Assembly: GCA_035573895.1 (NCBI GenBank)
Contig: DATLZR010000176.1
Coordinates: forward strand, 1 to 35,719
Direction of reading: 5' to 3'
DNA from: Blastocatellia bacterium
GTDB lineage: Bacteria > Acidobacteriota > Blastocatellia > HR10
Length of the DNA stretch: 35,719 bases
Below are positions 23,213 to 35,000 of the stretch, one piece after another; position 1 is the stretch's first letter; every line of letters begins with the position of its first letter. The translations under genes were made by a program, and so were the position numbers. The notes beneath the pieces are model-generated. The model saw nothing but the letters and a program-made list of their open reading frames with translations. It had not been told where the DNA came from and did no database searches.

Positions 23213-23776
23213 ATGGAACTGAAAGGGGCACAAACGGTCTTCTATTACCTCCTGGCGTTTTTCACCCTCATCATGGGCCTGTCGCTCATTCGGGCGCGGT
23301 CGGCCGTGCACGCGGCGCTCTTTCTCATGGGGACGCTCATCGGCGTGGCCGGATTGTTTCTGCTGCTCCATGCGGAGTTCGTCGCCGGCGCGCAAATTCT
23401 CATCTACGTGGGTGGAGTGGTCGTCCTCTTCATCTTCGTCATCATGCTGGTGAACGTGCGCGACGAGATCACGGAAGCAACCCGCCTCTTCACCCGACAG
23501 GAGCTGGCGGCGTGGATTCTCGTTGGACTTCTCGCCGTGGGAACGATCATCGCCATCCGGCGGGAGCCCAACCTCATCCCCCGCGAAATCACACCGCCGG
23601 CGGCGGAAGAAACCGAGGCCGCCGCCCCGCAGTCGAGTGATACGCAGAACGTCGGTCACACGCTCTATACCAAGGCGGCGCTCCCGTTTGAGATCGCCTC
23701 GCTGCTGCTGCTTGTTGCCATTATCGGTTCGGTCGTCCTGGCGCGCACGCGGCGACAGGAAGAAACGTTTGACTGA
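23213..23776 (+). CDS. nuoJ: NADH-quinone oxidoreductase subunit J
   Basis: 187 residues with five predicted membrane helices. The third helix contains the family stretch EFVAGAQILIYVGGVVVLFIFVIMLVNVR, including the pi-bulge region and conserved tyrosine. A loop of about 40 residues rich in A, E and P (PPAAEETEAAAPQSSD) lies between helices 4 and 5. The gene starts seven bases after nuoI and precedes nuoK by about 50 bases. Confidence 0.94.
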   Translation: MELKGAQTVFYYLLAFFTLIMGLSLIRARSAVHAALFLMGTLIGVAGLFLLLHAEFVAGAQILIYVGGVVVLFIFVIMLVNVRDEITEATRLFTRQELAAWILVGLLAVGTIIAIRREPNLIPREITPPAAEETEAAAPQSSDTQNVGHTLYTKAALPFEIASLLLLVAIIGSVVLARTRRQEETFD

Positions 23777-23827
23777 TCCGCCCGCCGGGCATGTGAGGGT
23801 GACGCGGGCAGGAGTAAGGAGCCACCT

Positions 23828-24226
23828 ATGGGCGACTGGATGGGATTGGTGATCTGGCAAGAACCGGTGTCGTTCTGGGAACGCCTGGCGGCGGGCCTGA
23901 CAGCTCCCAAAGGCATCGCCGATTTCGTCGTTCTGAGCTTCATGCTTTTTGCCATCGGCGTGCTGGGCGTGTTGTCGCGGCGGAACATTCTGATCATCTT
24001 CATGTCCATCGAACTGATCCTCAACGCCGCCAACCTGAACTTCATCGCCTTCACCCGCTACTGGCAGACGGCGGGGAAGATCGGGGAAAACATGGGGCAC
24101 ATCTTCACCATCTTCATCATCGTGGTGGCGGCTGCCGAAGCGGTGATCGGTCTGGGGATCGTCATCGCGCTCTACCGCAATCGGCACACGATCGCCATTG
24201 ACGAAATTGATCTCCTGAAATGGTGA
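23828..24226 (+). CDS. nuoK: NADH-quinone oxidoreductase subunit K, N-terminally extended
   Basis: 132 residues; the family is usually about 100. Three membrane helices: the first is VLSFMLFAIGVLGVLSRRNIL, the second FMSIELILNAANLNFIAF with the conserved intramembrane glutamate in S-I-E-L, and the third FTIFIIVVAAAEAVIGLGIVIALYR with the second key glutamate. About 30 extra residues precede helix 1 (MGDWMGLVIWQEPVSFWERL). The start is supported by AAGGAG eight bases upstream, and no later start codon gives a normal N-terminus. The stop is one base from the nuoL ATG. Confidence 0.93.
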   Translation: MGDWMGLVIWQEPVSFWERLAAGLTAPKGIADFVVLSFMLFAIGVLGVLSRRNILIIFMSIELILNAANLNFIAFTRYWQTAGKIGENMGHIFTIFIIVVAAAEAVIGLGIVIALYRNRHTIAIDEIDLLKW

Positions 24227-24227
24227 C

Positions 24228-26420
<2,193 letters not shown>

Positions 26421-26439
26421 AACGGGGAGAGTCAGAGCT

Positions 26440-28134
26440 ATGGCACAGCATATCCTCTCCATCATCACCTGGCTGCCGACCCTGGGGGCACTCATCATCA
26501 TCTTCTTTTTCCATCGGGAGAAAAAACACGCCATTCGCGTGTTCGCCAATATCTGGGCGATTCTGAGCTTTCTCCCCTCGCTCTACTTGCTCACCTATGA
26601 TCGGCAGCTTGGCGGGATTCAGTTCATCGAGGATCACGACTGGATTCCCCAGATCGGCGCCCGCTACCAGTTGGGCGTGGACGGCATCGCCGTCGTCCTG
26701 ACGCTTCTGACGACGCTCACGGGCGTGATCGCCGTCGCCTGCTCCTGGGGGTTCATCAAAGAGCGGGTGAAGGAGTACTATGCCGTTCTGCTCCTGCTTC
26801 AGACGGGGATTCTCGGCGTGTTCGTCTCGATGGACATGTTCCTCTTTTACGTCTTCTGGGAAGTGATGCTCGTGCCGATGTACTTCATCATCGGCGTCTG
26901 GGGCAGCGATAATCGGCTCTATGCCGCCATTAAGTTTTTCATCTACACGTTATTCGGTTCGGTGGTGATGCTGCTGGCGCTGCTGAAGCTCTACTTCATT
27001 TTCCCCAACTATCTGAAGGATCCCGAGATTGCCCAGGCCGTGATGCAGGCAGCGCGGTTCATCTCCGGTGAGAACGAGCCGATGTATCGGATGATACAGA
27101 ACGCCATTGATCTGGGCGTGCAGGGGCGGCATACCTTTAACATCATGGCCATGCAGGCGCTGGGAACGGCCCGACACGCCGGCGGACCGGTCATTCCCCT
27201 GGATTTGCAAATCTGGTTATTCGCCGGATTCTTCCTGAGCTTCGCCATCAAGGTGCCGATGTTTCCCTTCCACACCTGGCTGCCTGATGCGCATACGGAA
27301 GCGCCCACAGCGGGCTCGGTCATTCTGGCGGGTATCCTCCTCAAGCTGGGAACCTACGGTTTCGTCCGCTTCAATCTGCCGATCTTCCCCGATGCCAGCA
27401 GCGATCCTCGCGTCGTCCGCATCATGGTCTTCCTCGCCCTGATGGGGATCATCTATGGCGCCCTCGTGGCGATGGCTCAGAAGGATTGGAAGCGGCTGGT
27501 CGCCTATTCCTCGGTCAGTCACATGGGCATGATCATGATCGGCATCTTCGCCCTGAATCCCAACAGCTTGAATGGAGCCGTTCTCCAGATGATCAATCAC
27601 GGCATCTCCACCGGGGCGCTGTTTTTGATCGTCGGCGTCGTCTATGAACGACACCACACGCGCATGATCGCTGACTATCGCGGACTGAGTCATGTGATGC
27701 CGGGATTCGCCACGGTCTTTCTCATCATGACGATGTCCTCGATCGGATTGCCGCTTCTGAATGGCTTCATCGGTGAATTTCTCATCCTGCGGGGAGTATT
27801 TGAGGAGAATCGCCTGTGGGGGGCGCTGGCGGCGACGGGCATTGTCCTGGGTGCGGGTTATATGCTCTGGCTCTATCAACGCACCATGTACGGCGAGGTG
27901 AAAGAAGACAACAAGCATTTGCCCGATCTCTATCCCCGCGAGTGGGCGTATTTCGCGCCGCTGCTTGTCCTTGTTTTCTGGATCGGAATCTATCCCAAGC
28001 CGTTTTTGAGCTATTTCCAGAAACCGGTGGCGGTCATCGTCGAGCAGGTTCGACCGGGCTACGCCGCCGGAGCCGTCGAGCGTGCGGGCGCACCCGTCGC
28101 TCCGATCATCGGGACGGCTCAGCAGGGACGATGA
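26440..28134 (+). CDS. nuoM: NADH-quinone oxidoreductase subunit M (antiporter-like)
   Basis: 564 residues against roughly 500-510 in E. coli. Family signatures are FLFYVFWEVMLVPMYFIIGVWG with the conserved pumping glutamate, FAIKVPMFPFHTWLPDAHTEAPTAGSVILAGILLKLGTYG, and KRLVAYSSVSHMGMIMIG. The extra length lies mainly in a segment of about 60 residues at roughly 185-250 (FPNYLKDPEIAQAVMQAARF to ARHAGGPVIPLD) between two membrane helices. GGGGAGAG precedes ATG. A 91-base gap containing a dispersed repeat separates it from nuoN. Confidence 0.96.
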   Translation: MAQHILSIITWLPTLGALIIIFFFHREKKHAIRVFANIWAILSFLPSLYLLTYDRQLGGIQFIEDHDWIPQIGARYQLGVDGIAVVLTLLTTLTGVIAVACSWGFIKERVKEYYAVLLLLQTGILGVFVSMDMFLFYVFWEVMLVPMYFIIGVWGSDNRLYAAIKFFIYTLFGSVVMLLALLKLYFIFPNYLKDPEIAQAVMQAARFISGENEPMYRMIQNAIDLGVQGRHTFNIMAMQALGTARHAGGPVIPLDLQIWLFAGFFLSFAIKVPMFPFHTWLPDAHTEAPTAGSVILAGILLKLGTYGFVRFNLPIFPDASSDPRVVRIMVFLALMGIIYGALVAMAQKDWKRLVAYSSVSHMGMIMIGIFALNPNSLNGAVLQMINHGISTGALFLIVGVVYERHHTRMIADYRGLSHVMPGFATVFLIMTMSSIGLPLLNGFIGEFLILRGVFEENRLWGALAATGIVLGAGYMLWLYQRTMYGEVKEDNKHLPDLYPREWAYFAPLLVLVFWIGIYPKPFLSYFQKPVAVIVEQVRPGYAAGAVERAGAPVAPIIGTAQQGR

Positions 28135-28148
28135 GAGAGTATTCCACA

Positions 28149-28203
28149 GTAGCGCGGACTTTCGAGTCTGCCATGTATGCGCAAGCGGGGGAGCTTGCAC
28201 CAC
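28149..28203 (+). repeat. Dispersed double-hairpin repeat, copy D
   Basis: AGCGCGGACTTTCGAGTCTG, a short spacer, then GCGCAAGC-GGGGGA-GCTTGCACCAC. The second stem is perfect over GCAAGC/GCTTGC. It lies inside the nuo operon between nuoM and nuoN, and ends only seven bases before the nuoN ribosome binding site GGAGGAGG. Confidence 0.65.
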
Positions 28204-28225
28204 GGGTTCGGAGGAGGATGAGTGG

Positions 28226-29767
28226 ATGATCTTACTCCAGCTTCCTGACTGGCGATGGCTCGTTGACCAGGCGGTCACTCTCTTGATGCCGGAGATCGTT
28301 CTCACGGTCTTCGCCTGTTTTATCCTGGTCTTTGAGATCGGCTTGCGGCCGGCCGAGCGACGGTGGACGGCCTATCTCAGTCTCGCGGGCCTGGGTGCCG
28401 CGAGCGCCTCGCTCGCTCAGATGTACGCCAATCTGAAGGGGCATGCGGCCACCGGTTTCTACGGCATGTACACGGTGGATAATTTCGCCATTGTCTTCAA
28501 GATCATCTTCCTCATCACGGCGGCAGTGGCCATCGCCCTCTCCATTAAATTCCTCGATATCGAGCGCGAGCAGCGCGGCGAATATTATGCTCTCATCCTC
28601 TTCGCCACGACGGGCATGATGCTCATGGCCTCCGGCATTGATCTGCTGAGCATCTTCATCAGCTTCGAGCTGGCCGCGGTGACGATCTACGTTCTGGTCG
28701 CCTACTTCAAAGGCGATAAGAAATCCAACGAAGGGGCGATGAAGTATTTCCTGCTCGGCATTTTCTCCTCGGGGATCTTCCTCTATGGGCTTTCGCTGCT
28801 GTACGGCGTCACCGGCGAGACGAATTTGCGAGCCATCGCCGCGGCCTTGAGCGAGCAGCAGACGCCGGGCTTCCTGACGATTCTCGCGCTGATCTTCATT
28901 GCCGCGGGCCTGTTTTTCAAAGTGGCTGCCGTCCCCTTCCACATGTGGGCGCCGGATGCCTATGAGGGAGCGCCCAGTTCGGTGACGGCGTTCATGTCGG
29001 TGGGATCAAAAGCCGCCGCCTTCGCCATCTTCGCCCGCATCTTCGTCTACGGATTACCGAGTCTGCGCGGAGCGACGTCGGTGGAGAACCTCGGTTGGTT
29101 ATCGCTGCTGGCGGTCATTTCGGCCCTTACGATGACCTGGGGCAACATCGCCGCCCTGACCCAGAGCAACGCCAAACGATTGATGGCCTATTCCTCGATC
29201 TCGCACGCCGGATTTCTCCTGCTCGGACTCGTCGCCGGGAATCAAACGGGCTACTTGGGCCTGGTCATTTATCTGTTCGTCTACATCTTCATGAACCTCG
29301 GCGTGTGGGGCTGCATCATCGCCCTGCGGCGCGAACGCATCCCCGGCGACCAGGTGGACGATTTTAACGGACTCATCCAGACAAATCCGCTCATCGCCGT
29401 GCTGATGACGATCTTTCTCATCAGTCTGGCCGGCATCCCACCAACGGCAGGGTTCGTGGGCAAGTATTTTCTCTTTGCGGCCTTGATCGAAACGGGAGAC
29501 AAATGGCTGGCGGCATTGGCTGTGGTGGCTGTCATTAACACGGCCCTTTCGCTCTACTATTACGCTCGCTTCATTAAGGCCATGTTCATGGGGCCGGTCG
29601 GTGAGAAAACGCCCCTGGCGCTCTCGCCCAGTTTGCGCGTGGCTCTGGTTTCGGCCGCCCTCATGGTGGTGATTGTCGGCGTCTATCCCAAACCGTGGAT
29701 CGCCCTCACCCGTCTGGCTGCCCAGCAACTGGTTCAAACATCCAGTCCTCTCATCACTCCTTTCTGA
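28226..29767 (+). CDS. nuoN: NADH-quinone oxidoreductase subunit N (antiporter-like)
   Basis: 513 residues from ATG at 28226, preceded by GGAGGAGG; the frame runs 48 codons further upstream through repeat D and the end of nuoM, which is not family-like. Signatures are SIFISFELAAVTIYVLVAYFKGD with the conserved glutamate, NEGAMKYFLLGIFSSGIFLYG with the pumping lysine, FKVAAVPFHMWAPDAYEGAPSSVTAFMS, and LMAYSSISHAGFLLLGLVAG. It closes the membrane arm set (H, J, K, L, M, N). Followed two to fourteen bases later by a small gene. Confidence 0.97.
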   Translation: MILLQLPDWRWLVDQAVTLLMPEIVLTVFACFILVFEIGLRPAERRWTAYLSLAGLGAASASLAQMYANLKGHAATGFYGMYTVDNFAIVFKIIFLITAAVAIALSIKFLDIEREQRGEYYALILFATTGMMLMASGIDLLSIFISFELAAVTIYVLVAYFKGDKKSNEGAMKYFLLGIFSSGIFLYGLSLLYGVTGETNLRAIAAALSEQQTPGFLTILALIFIAAGLFFKVAAVPFHMWAPDAYEGAPSSVTAFMSVGSKAAAFAIFARIFVYGLPSLRGATSVENLGWLSLLAVISALTMTWGNIAALTQSNAKRLMAYSSISHAGFLLLGLVAGNQTGYLGLVIYLFVYIFMNLGVWGCIIALRRERIPGDQVDDFNGLIQTNPLIAVLMTIFLISLAGIPPTAGFVGKYFLFAALIETGDKWLAALAVVAVINTALSLYYYARFIKAMFMGPVGEKTPLALSPSLRVALVSAALMVVIVGVYPKPWIALTRLAAQQLVQTSSPLITPF

Positions 29768-29780
29768 CGTGAGCCACGGG

Positions 29781-30278
29781 ATGAGATACTTTCGCGAGGT
29801 GGTCGGTCAGGAGTTGATGTGGGTGCAGCCGAAGCGGCTCACGCGCCGGTATGAACTGCGGGTGGGTGAGGACGTCCTGGCGACGCTCCAGTGGCAGGAG
29901 ATGTTTGGTTCGCTTGCCGTGGCGGAATCAGCCGACGGACAGTGGACGCTCAAGCGCAGCGGGTTTCTCCGCGCCCGGGTGACGATACGGGTCGCTGGCT
30001 CGGATTGCGACAGTGCCGTGTTTGTGGCCGGATGGTGGGGAAATGGAATCCTGGAGTTCCTCGGTGGGCCGCGATTCATCTGGAAACCGCTTAACTTCTG
30101 GCGCTCGGAATGGGCCTGGACGGGCGTTGATGGAGCCTTGCTTCTTCGCGTGAAGAGGAAGTTCACGTGGACGAAGGTAGAAGGACGAGTTCAGATTGAA
30201 CCCACCGCCGGTTCAGTTCCTCAGCTTTCGCTTCTGGCCATTCTTGGGTGGTACCTTGTCGTCATCTTATCGTCCTGA
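29781..30278 (+). CDS. Small hypothetical protein, possibly LURP/tubby-like fold
   Basis: 165 residues from ATG at 29781; an in-frame GTG at 29769 is an equal alternative, two bases after the nuoN stop, suggesting translational coupling. The protein is tryptophan-rich and beta-rich: MWVQPKRLTRRYELRVGEDV, then LATLQWQEMFGSLAVAESADGQWTLKRSGF. It ends in a probable membrane helix (LSLLAILGWYLVVILS). The pattern of short strands with W and G resembles LURP-one/tubby C-terminal-like bacterial proteins, but this is a weak resemblance. I do not recognise a function. Position after nuoN does not by itself make it a complex I subunit. Confidence 0.7.
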   Translation: MRYFREVVGQELMWVQPKRLTRRYELRVGEDVLATLQWQEMFGSLAVAESADGQWTLKRSGFLRARVTIRVAGSDCDSAVFVAGWWGNGILEFLGGPRFIWKPLNFWRSEWAWTGVDGALLLRVKRKFTWTKVEGRVQIEPTAGSVPQLSLLAILGWYLVVILSS

Positions 30279-30349
30279 GGGGGGAAGACTCCATCGCCCC
30301 GATTGCCCTCGTCGGGTGACGGCTCTGTAGCGGTAATTCACAAGGGGAA

Positions 30350-30403
30350 TCGCCAACAACAAAATGGGGAGCAGTGTATGGGTCTCCCCCACGACTGCTC
30401 CCC
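30350..30403 (-). terminator. Rho-independent terminator of the CHRD protein gene
   Basis: GGGGAGCAGT (30366-30375) and ACTGCTCCCC (30394-30403) form a perfect 10-base stem with an 18-base loop. On the minus strand it is followed by ATTTTGTTGTT. It lies 19 bases past the CHRD stop. It also separates this gene from the converging nuo operon, whose own reading direction lacks a T-run here. Confidence 0.7.
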
Positions 30404-30421
30404 CCTCGTGCTCAAAACAAG

Positions 30422-30946
30422 TTACTTCCCACTAATGGGGATAACCTGACCCCGCAGCTCGCCTCCCGGATTGGCCTGAGTGTGAAGGTTCAAATAGACC
30501 TGCCCTGCCAGAAGGGCATCAATGAGCGCGTCGGTCAAAGGCTGATTCGTATCGGACTTCGACCACGTCCCGGTGATGAGCTTACCTTCTTCGCACGCAG
30601 GCGTACCCTGCGTCCCGCAGAGATTCCTCACGACGCTGGCATTCTGCCCAAAATTACCGGCGGCATGGAAGTGAGCAACCAGTACCGGTCCTGTCAGCCC
30701 GGTGAAAGAAAAGGCGTAGCTGACCGATTCCCGATCCGCACTAAGTACGAGCACGGCCGCTCCGATACCGGTGCTCGGAGTGGTCGAGGGACGGGCCAGG
30801 AGTTCCTGGGTGAAGTTAATCTCTGCGGTAAAGATCACCGGTCGGGGCTGTTGTTGCGCCAGTCCAACTGCACGGGGGGAAAGGAGACTCGTGCCGATCA
30901 TCACCAGAGCTGCGACGAGCGCAGCAGCGAACGCTCTGTTTCTCAT
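30422..30946 (-). CDS. Secreted CHRD-domain protein
   Basis: 174 residues from ATG at 30946, supported by AGGAGG; the frame extends upstream through the promoter region without meaning. A signal peptide covers residues 1 to about 33 (RNRAFAAALVAALVMIGTSLL, ending near AVGLAQ). The rest is one CHRD domain. It has strands around IFTAEINFTQELLARP, the VAHFHAAG motif, a probable disulfide (NLCGTQGTPACEEG) and the typical end LHTQANPGGELRGQVIP. CHRD domains, first seen in chordin, are also found in bacterial exported proteins of unknown role. It is a single-gene unit with its own terminator and a sigma-54-like promoter. Confidence 0.9.
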   Translation of the reverse strand: MRNRAFAAALVAALVMIGTSLLSPRAVGLAQQQPRPVIFTAEINFTQELLARPSTTPSTGIGAAVLVLSADRESVSYAFSFTGLTGPVLVAHFHAAGNFGQNASVVRNLCGTQGTPACEEGKLITGTWSKSDTNQPLTDALIDALLAGQVYLNLHTQANPGGELRGQVIPISGK

Positions 30947-30991
30947 AGCCTTCCTCCTGTTGGGTTCAATGTGAGACCTCGAACCAACAGA

Positions 30992-31007
30992 TGCAAATTC
31001 CGTACCG
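30992..31007 (-). promoter_or_regulatory. Candidate sigma-54 promoter of the CHRD gene
   Basis: Minus strand CGGTAC-GGAAT-TTGCA. The -12 element is perfect, the -24 element keeps GG and matches 4/6, and GG and GC are ten bases apart. The predicted transcript starts near 30980, about 35 bases before the ATG, a normal leader length. It is weaker than the site before the giant gene. Confidence 0.38.
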
Positions 31008-31636
31008 CATCCCGGGCGCGAAAAGACAATCCATTGAGCTGAAAGGACCTTCCTCCCACTGGCCTTCGAGGAAGGACCCTCAAGCTTCCATTTTTTCGGA
31101 AGTGGCATACGAAAATCTGGAAGAATCGGTCCTGGGTTATCGGAGCAAACCTCAGCCATTACTTTAGCCGATGCCACGTAACTGCTTATAGCGATTTTCC
31201 GCTGCCCATATCCTGGGAGCGCCCGCATCTTGGCGGCAGAGGCACGCTAGAAGCGTGCGCTTCCGGGGTAAACTCAGTTGGAATTGCCCTCATGATCTCA
31301 CCGGAGATGGACCCACTACTCTTTTGATCAGCAGACCGGAGGGGATCTGAAAGGCTGATGACTTCTGGGGTTGTTGGACAGCAGGCGGATGTGGACTCTC
31401 AGCGCGAAGGCGGTCGGCCGGGGTTAAATGCTAAATCGGCATTAAGGATATTGCCCGGTCATGACGAATCGTCAGATGGTCAACTATGAAGATTCGGCTC
31501 TCGGGAGCCACCGTGTAGATGGTCGGGTAAAAATCGGGCATTTGCCGTATTGACGTCTGCGCTGCCACCACATTAGTTTATAGGCACACTTTGGCCTATC
31601 TTGGCGAAGGTAGGCGGAAGGGTAGGGGCAGAGAGG
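31008..31636. other. Intergenic region between the CHRD and HTH genes
   Basis: About 630 bases between divergent genes. It contains the cloverleaf-like repeat at 31215-31264. A possible -35 box TTGACG (31550-31555) lacks a good -10 partner. An open frame opposite to it (31484-31909, minus) is a shadow of the HTH gene. Nothing else is recognisable. Confidence 0.45.
31215..31264. repeat. Cloverleaf-like palindromic element
   Basis: An outer stem GGAGCGC (31216-31222)/GCGCTTCC (31257-31264) with one bulge encloses two inner hairpins: CCGC-ATCTTG-GCGG and GCACGCT-AGA-AGCGTGC. This is the shape of a REP/BIME-type interspersed element, of a different family from copies A-D. Only one copy was seen in this window, so its repeat status is inferred from shape. 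Confidence 0.45.
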
Positions 31637-31951
31637 ATGGAGACGGCAGTACCGAAGGTAGTTTTCACGCTCAAAGAAGTCGCCGCTTACCTCAATGTTC
31701 ATCCCGATACGGTTCGTCGCTATGTCAAGCGAGGTGAGCTTCCGGCCTTCAAAATTGGTTCGGATTGGCGGTTCAACAAGGAGTCCATTGATCTCTGGCG
31801 CAAAGCGCAGGAAGAGCGGTGCCGGGCTCGACATCACGACCCTCCTCAGACAGGGCGCAAGAGGAGAAAATCCCCGCTGGATTTGCCGGAGACCGAGGAT
31901 GGTCGCCATGCCCGCTCCTTATCGCGTGCCGGGAGGAAAAAAGGAGCGTGA
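31637..31951 (+). CDS. Excisionase/MerR-type helix-turn-helix protein
   Basis: 104 residues from ATG at 31637; TTG at 31601 would add 12 residues. Residues about 10-55 are a MerR-superfamily winged helix as in phage excisionases: VFTLKEVAAYLNVHPDTVRR, then YVKRGELPAFKIGSDWRF. The remainder is a basic, probably disordered tail (RCRARHHDPPQTGRKRRKSP, ending RAGRKKGA). There is no integrase, recombinase or phage gene nearby, so a regulatory role is more likely than excision. It lies 84 bases upstream of the large histidine kinase on the same strand and may be co-transcribed with it. Confidence 0.8.
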   Translation: METAVPKVVFTLKEVAAYLNVHPDTVRRYVKRGELPAFKIGSDWRFNKESIDLWRKAQEERCRARHHDPPQTGRKRRKSPLDLPETEDGRHARSLSRAGRKKGA

Positions 31952-32035
31952 TGGCCTATCGGGTCTCAGCAAGTCCTCTGTCGGCTCGTTTTGAAGGTAT
32001 CTGCACTCATAATCGAGGACAGGGGGGATGGGGGG

Positions 32036-35000
32036 ATGAAAAACCCAAATCATGTCGTTGTCGAAGGGCGCGAGCATGGCCTTGCGCAAGCAATGGCGAC
32101 ATTGCGCACGATTGCCGAGGCGATGAGCGCGCAGCAGGACCTCCGAACGCTGCTGGAGACCTCGGTCGAGGCCGTCGTCAAAGGGCTTGCAGTCGAGCGG
32201 GCCACGATTTATCTCCTCGATGGTGACAGAATTTCCGATTTTGTTACGACGGGCGTACCTGCTGAAAAAATGCCGCTGCTGGAATCGTTGCGGGGGCGTC
32301 CGGTCCAGGATTTTCCCATCAGCCAGCGGCTGGCAGAAACGAACGAGCCCATCATCCTGCCCGATGCTCAACAGGGGGATCTGATCCCGCACGAGCTGGC
32401 GCGGGCTCTCGGCATGCGTTCGACCATCTGTGCTCCGCTCAGAGCGCGGGGCCGAGCCGTCGGAGCGTTATTTCTTGACACAAGCCACCGGCGAGCCTTT
32501 ACAACTGATGAGATTATCCTGGTCAAAGCGATTGCCGATCAGGTCGCCGTGGCCATTGAAAACGTCTCTCTCTATCGCAAGCTGGCTGCTTCGGAAGCAA
32601 CCTATCGCAGCATTTTTGAGAGCGCTGTTGTGGGCATCTATCGGTCATCACCGGAGGGAAAATTTCTGGCGGCGAATACAACGCTGGCGCGGATGCTCGG
32701 CTGCGCGAGCGCTGACGAGTTGCTCGCTCTTCCGGCGGCGAGTTTCTATCCGGATCCGTCGGATCGAGATCGCTGGCGAGAGGACATCGAACGGGTGGGC
32801 TTCCTCGACGGTGAGCGCATGTTGCGTCGCGTGGATGGCCGGGTGATCTGGGTTCATGATGTCGCCCGCGCCGTGCGGGACAGTTCCGGTCGCCTGCTCT
32901 ACTACGAAGGGACTCTCATTGACATCACCGAGAAGAAGCAGACCGAAGAACACCTCCGTCATTCCAGTCAATGGCTCCGGCAATTGTTCGAGAATGCACC
33001 CCTGGGAATCATCATGGTGGATGAACAGGATCGCGTGCTCGAGGCGAACCGGGGATTCGAAACTATCTTCCAGTATCGAGCTGAAGAGGTTCGTGGACGG
33101 CGCATCAATGAGATCATCGTTCCCCCGGCGATGGAGCCGGAGGCCTCGGTCCTCTCTCAACGGGTACTGGCCGGGGAGAGGATTGACGTCGAGACGGTGC
33201 GACAACGCAAAGATGGCCAGCTCGTCCCGGTGCGGATTTACGGCGTTCCCGTAACGGTCGAAGGGAAGCAGGTGGGGCTGTACGGCATGTACGTGGACAT
33301 GAGCGAACACCGTCGGGCCGAGGATGAGTTGCGAGCCTCTGAAGAACGCTATCGCCTGCTGTTCGAGCACAACCTGGCGGGAGTCTTTCGCACGAGTCTC
33401 GATGGACGATTCCTCGACTGCAATCCCTCGCTGGCGCGGCTGCTGGGTTATGAAGCGGCGGAGGAGTTGCGCGGCCGTCACACCTGGGAGTTCTACTGGG
33501 ATCCAGCGGAGCGTGAGGTGATCCGTGAGATTGTTCGGACTCAGGGGAGCATCACCGGTTATGAGCTGTGCCTGCGGCGACGAGATGGGCGTCCCGTCTG
33601 GGTGCTGGAGAACGTGAATACGGTTTTCGATGAGGGCGGATCGCCGGCCTATTACCTGGGAACGCTCGTGGATATTAGCCAGCGCAAACGCGCGGAAAAG
33701 ATCACGACCTCACTCTACCGTATTTCCGAAGCGGCTCATGAGGCTCGCACGCTCGATGAGTTGTTCGCTTCGATTCATCGCATCGTGGCTGACCTCATGC
33801 CCGCCGAGAACTTCTACATCGCTCTCTACGATGCCGGGACGGAGATGCTCAGCTTTCCCTACTTCGTTGATGAGAAGGATGAACCGCCGGCCCCGAGGCA
33901 ACGGGGGCGGGGATTGACCGAATATGTCCTGCGGACGGGCGAACCGCTGCTGGCCTGTCGGGAGGGCATCATGAAGCTCATCGAGCGGGGGGAAGTCGAA
34001 CTCATCGGGACGATTCCCGTGGATTGGCTGGGCGTACCCTTGAAGGTGAACGACAAGGCTATCGGCGTGCTCACGGTACAGAGTTACAGTGAGGGCATTC
34101 GTTACGGGGAAGAGGAGAAGAACATCCTGCGGTTTGTCTCCAATCAGATTGGAATGGCCATCGAACGCAAGCGAGCGGCTGAAGCGCTCCGTCGCTCCCA
34201 GCAGCAATACCAGATGCTGGTCGAAGCCGTCAGCGACATCGTCATCTCGCTCGATCCCGAGGGGAGGATCAGCTATGTCAATCCCAGCGTTCGCGCCATC
34301 GCGGGGTACACACCGGAGGAGGTCATCGGGAGACATTTCACCGATTTCGTTTATCCCGAGGACATCCCGAAAGTCGAGGAGATACTCAACCGCCGCCGTC
34401 GCGGAGATACGCAGCCGGGCGAGTTTCGCGCGCTGGCCAAAAGCGGCGACGTTCGCTACCTCCAGAGCCTGGGGCAGTATCTCTGGGAAGGTGACCGCAT
34501 CCTCGGGTTTACCGGCACATTGCGCGACATCACCGAACGGGTTCGCACCGAGCAACGGCTGGGGCGCATCTATGAAATCGTCACCCGCTATCAGGGGAAT
34601 GAACTTTTCAACCGCGCAGCGGCCGCCGTCGCGGAATTGTTAGGCACAACCTACGCCGTCATCGGCGAGATGGACGAAAGCACCCGTGGCTTTCGCTCCC
34701 TGGCTTTCTATCATGAAGGAAAGGTGGAGGCCGGAACCCTCCATGATCCCACAGGCACGCCTTGCGAATCGGTCATTGCGGAGCGCCGACTTCGTATCAT
34801 CCCCCGTCATGCGAGCCACCAGTTTCCTCGGTTGGTTGACCTCGTCGGATCGCCGGTGGAGTGCTATATCGGTGCGCCGATCACCGAAGATCACGAAACG
34901 GTGCTCGGCGTCGTCTGCGCGTTCGATCCGCAGCCGAAGGAATTCAGTGAAACCGAGGCGCGGATTCTGGAGATCGTCTGTCACCGCATCGGCGCCGAGA

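Noticed and set aside
31637-31951. Excisionase-like protein as a sign of a prophage or integrative element
   Set aside because: No integrase, attachment-site duplication, phage or conjugation gene is visible; MerR-type HTH proteins of this kind are also common chromosomal regulators.
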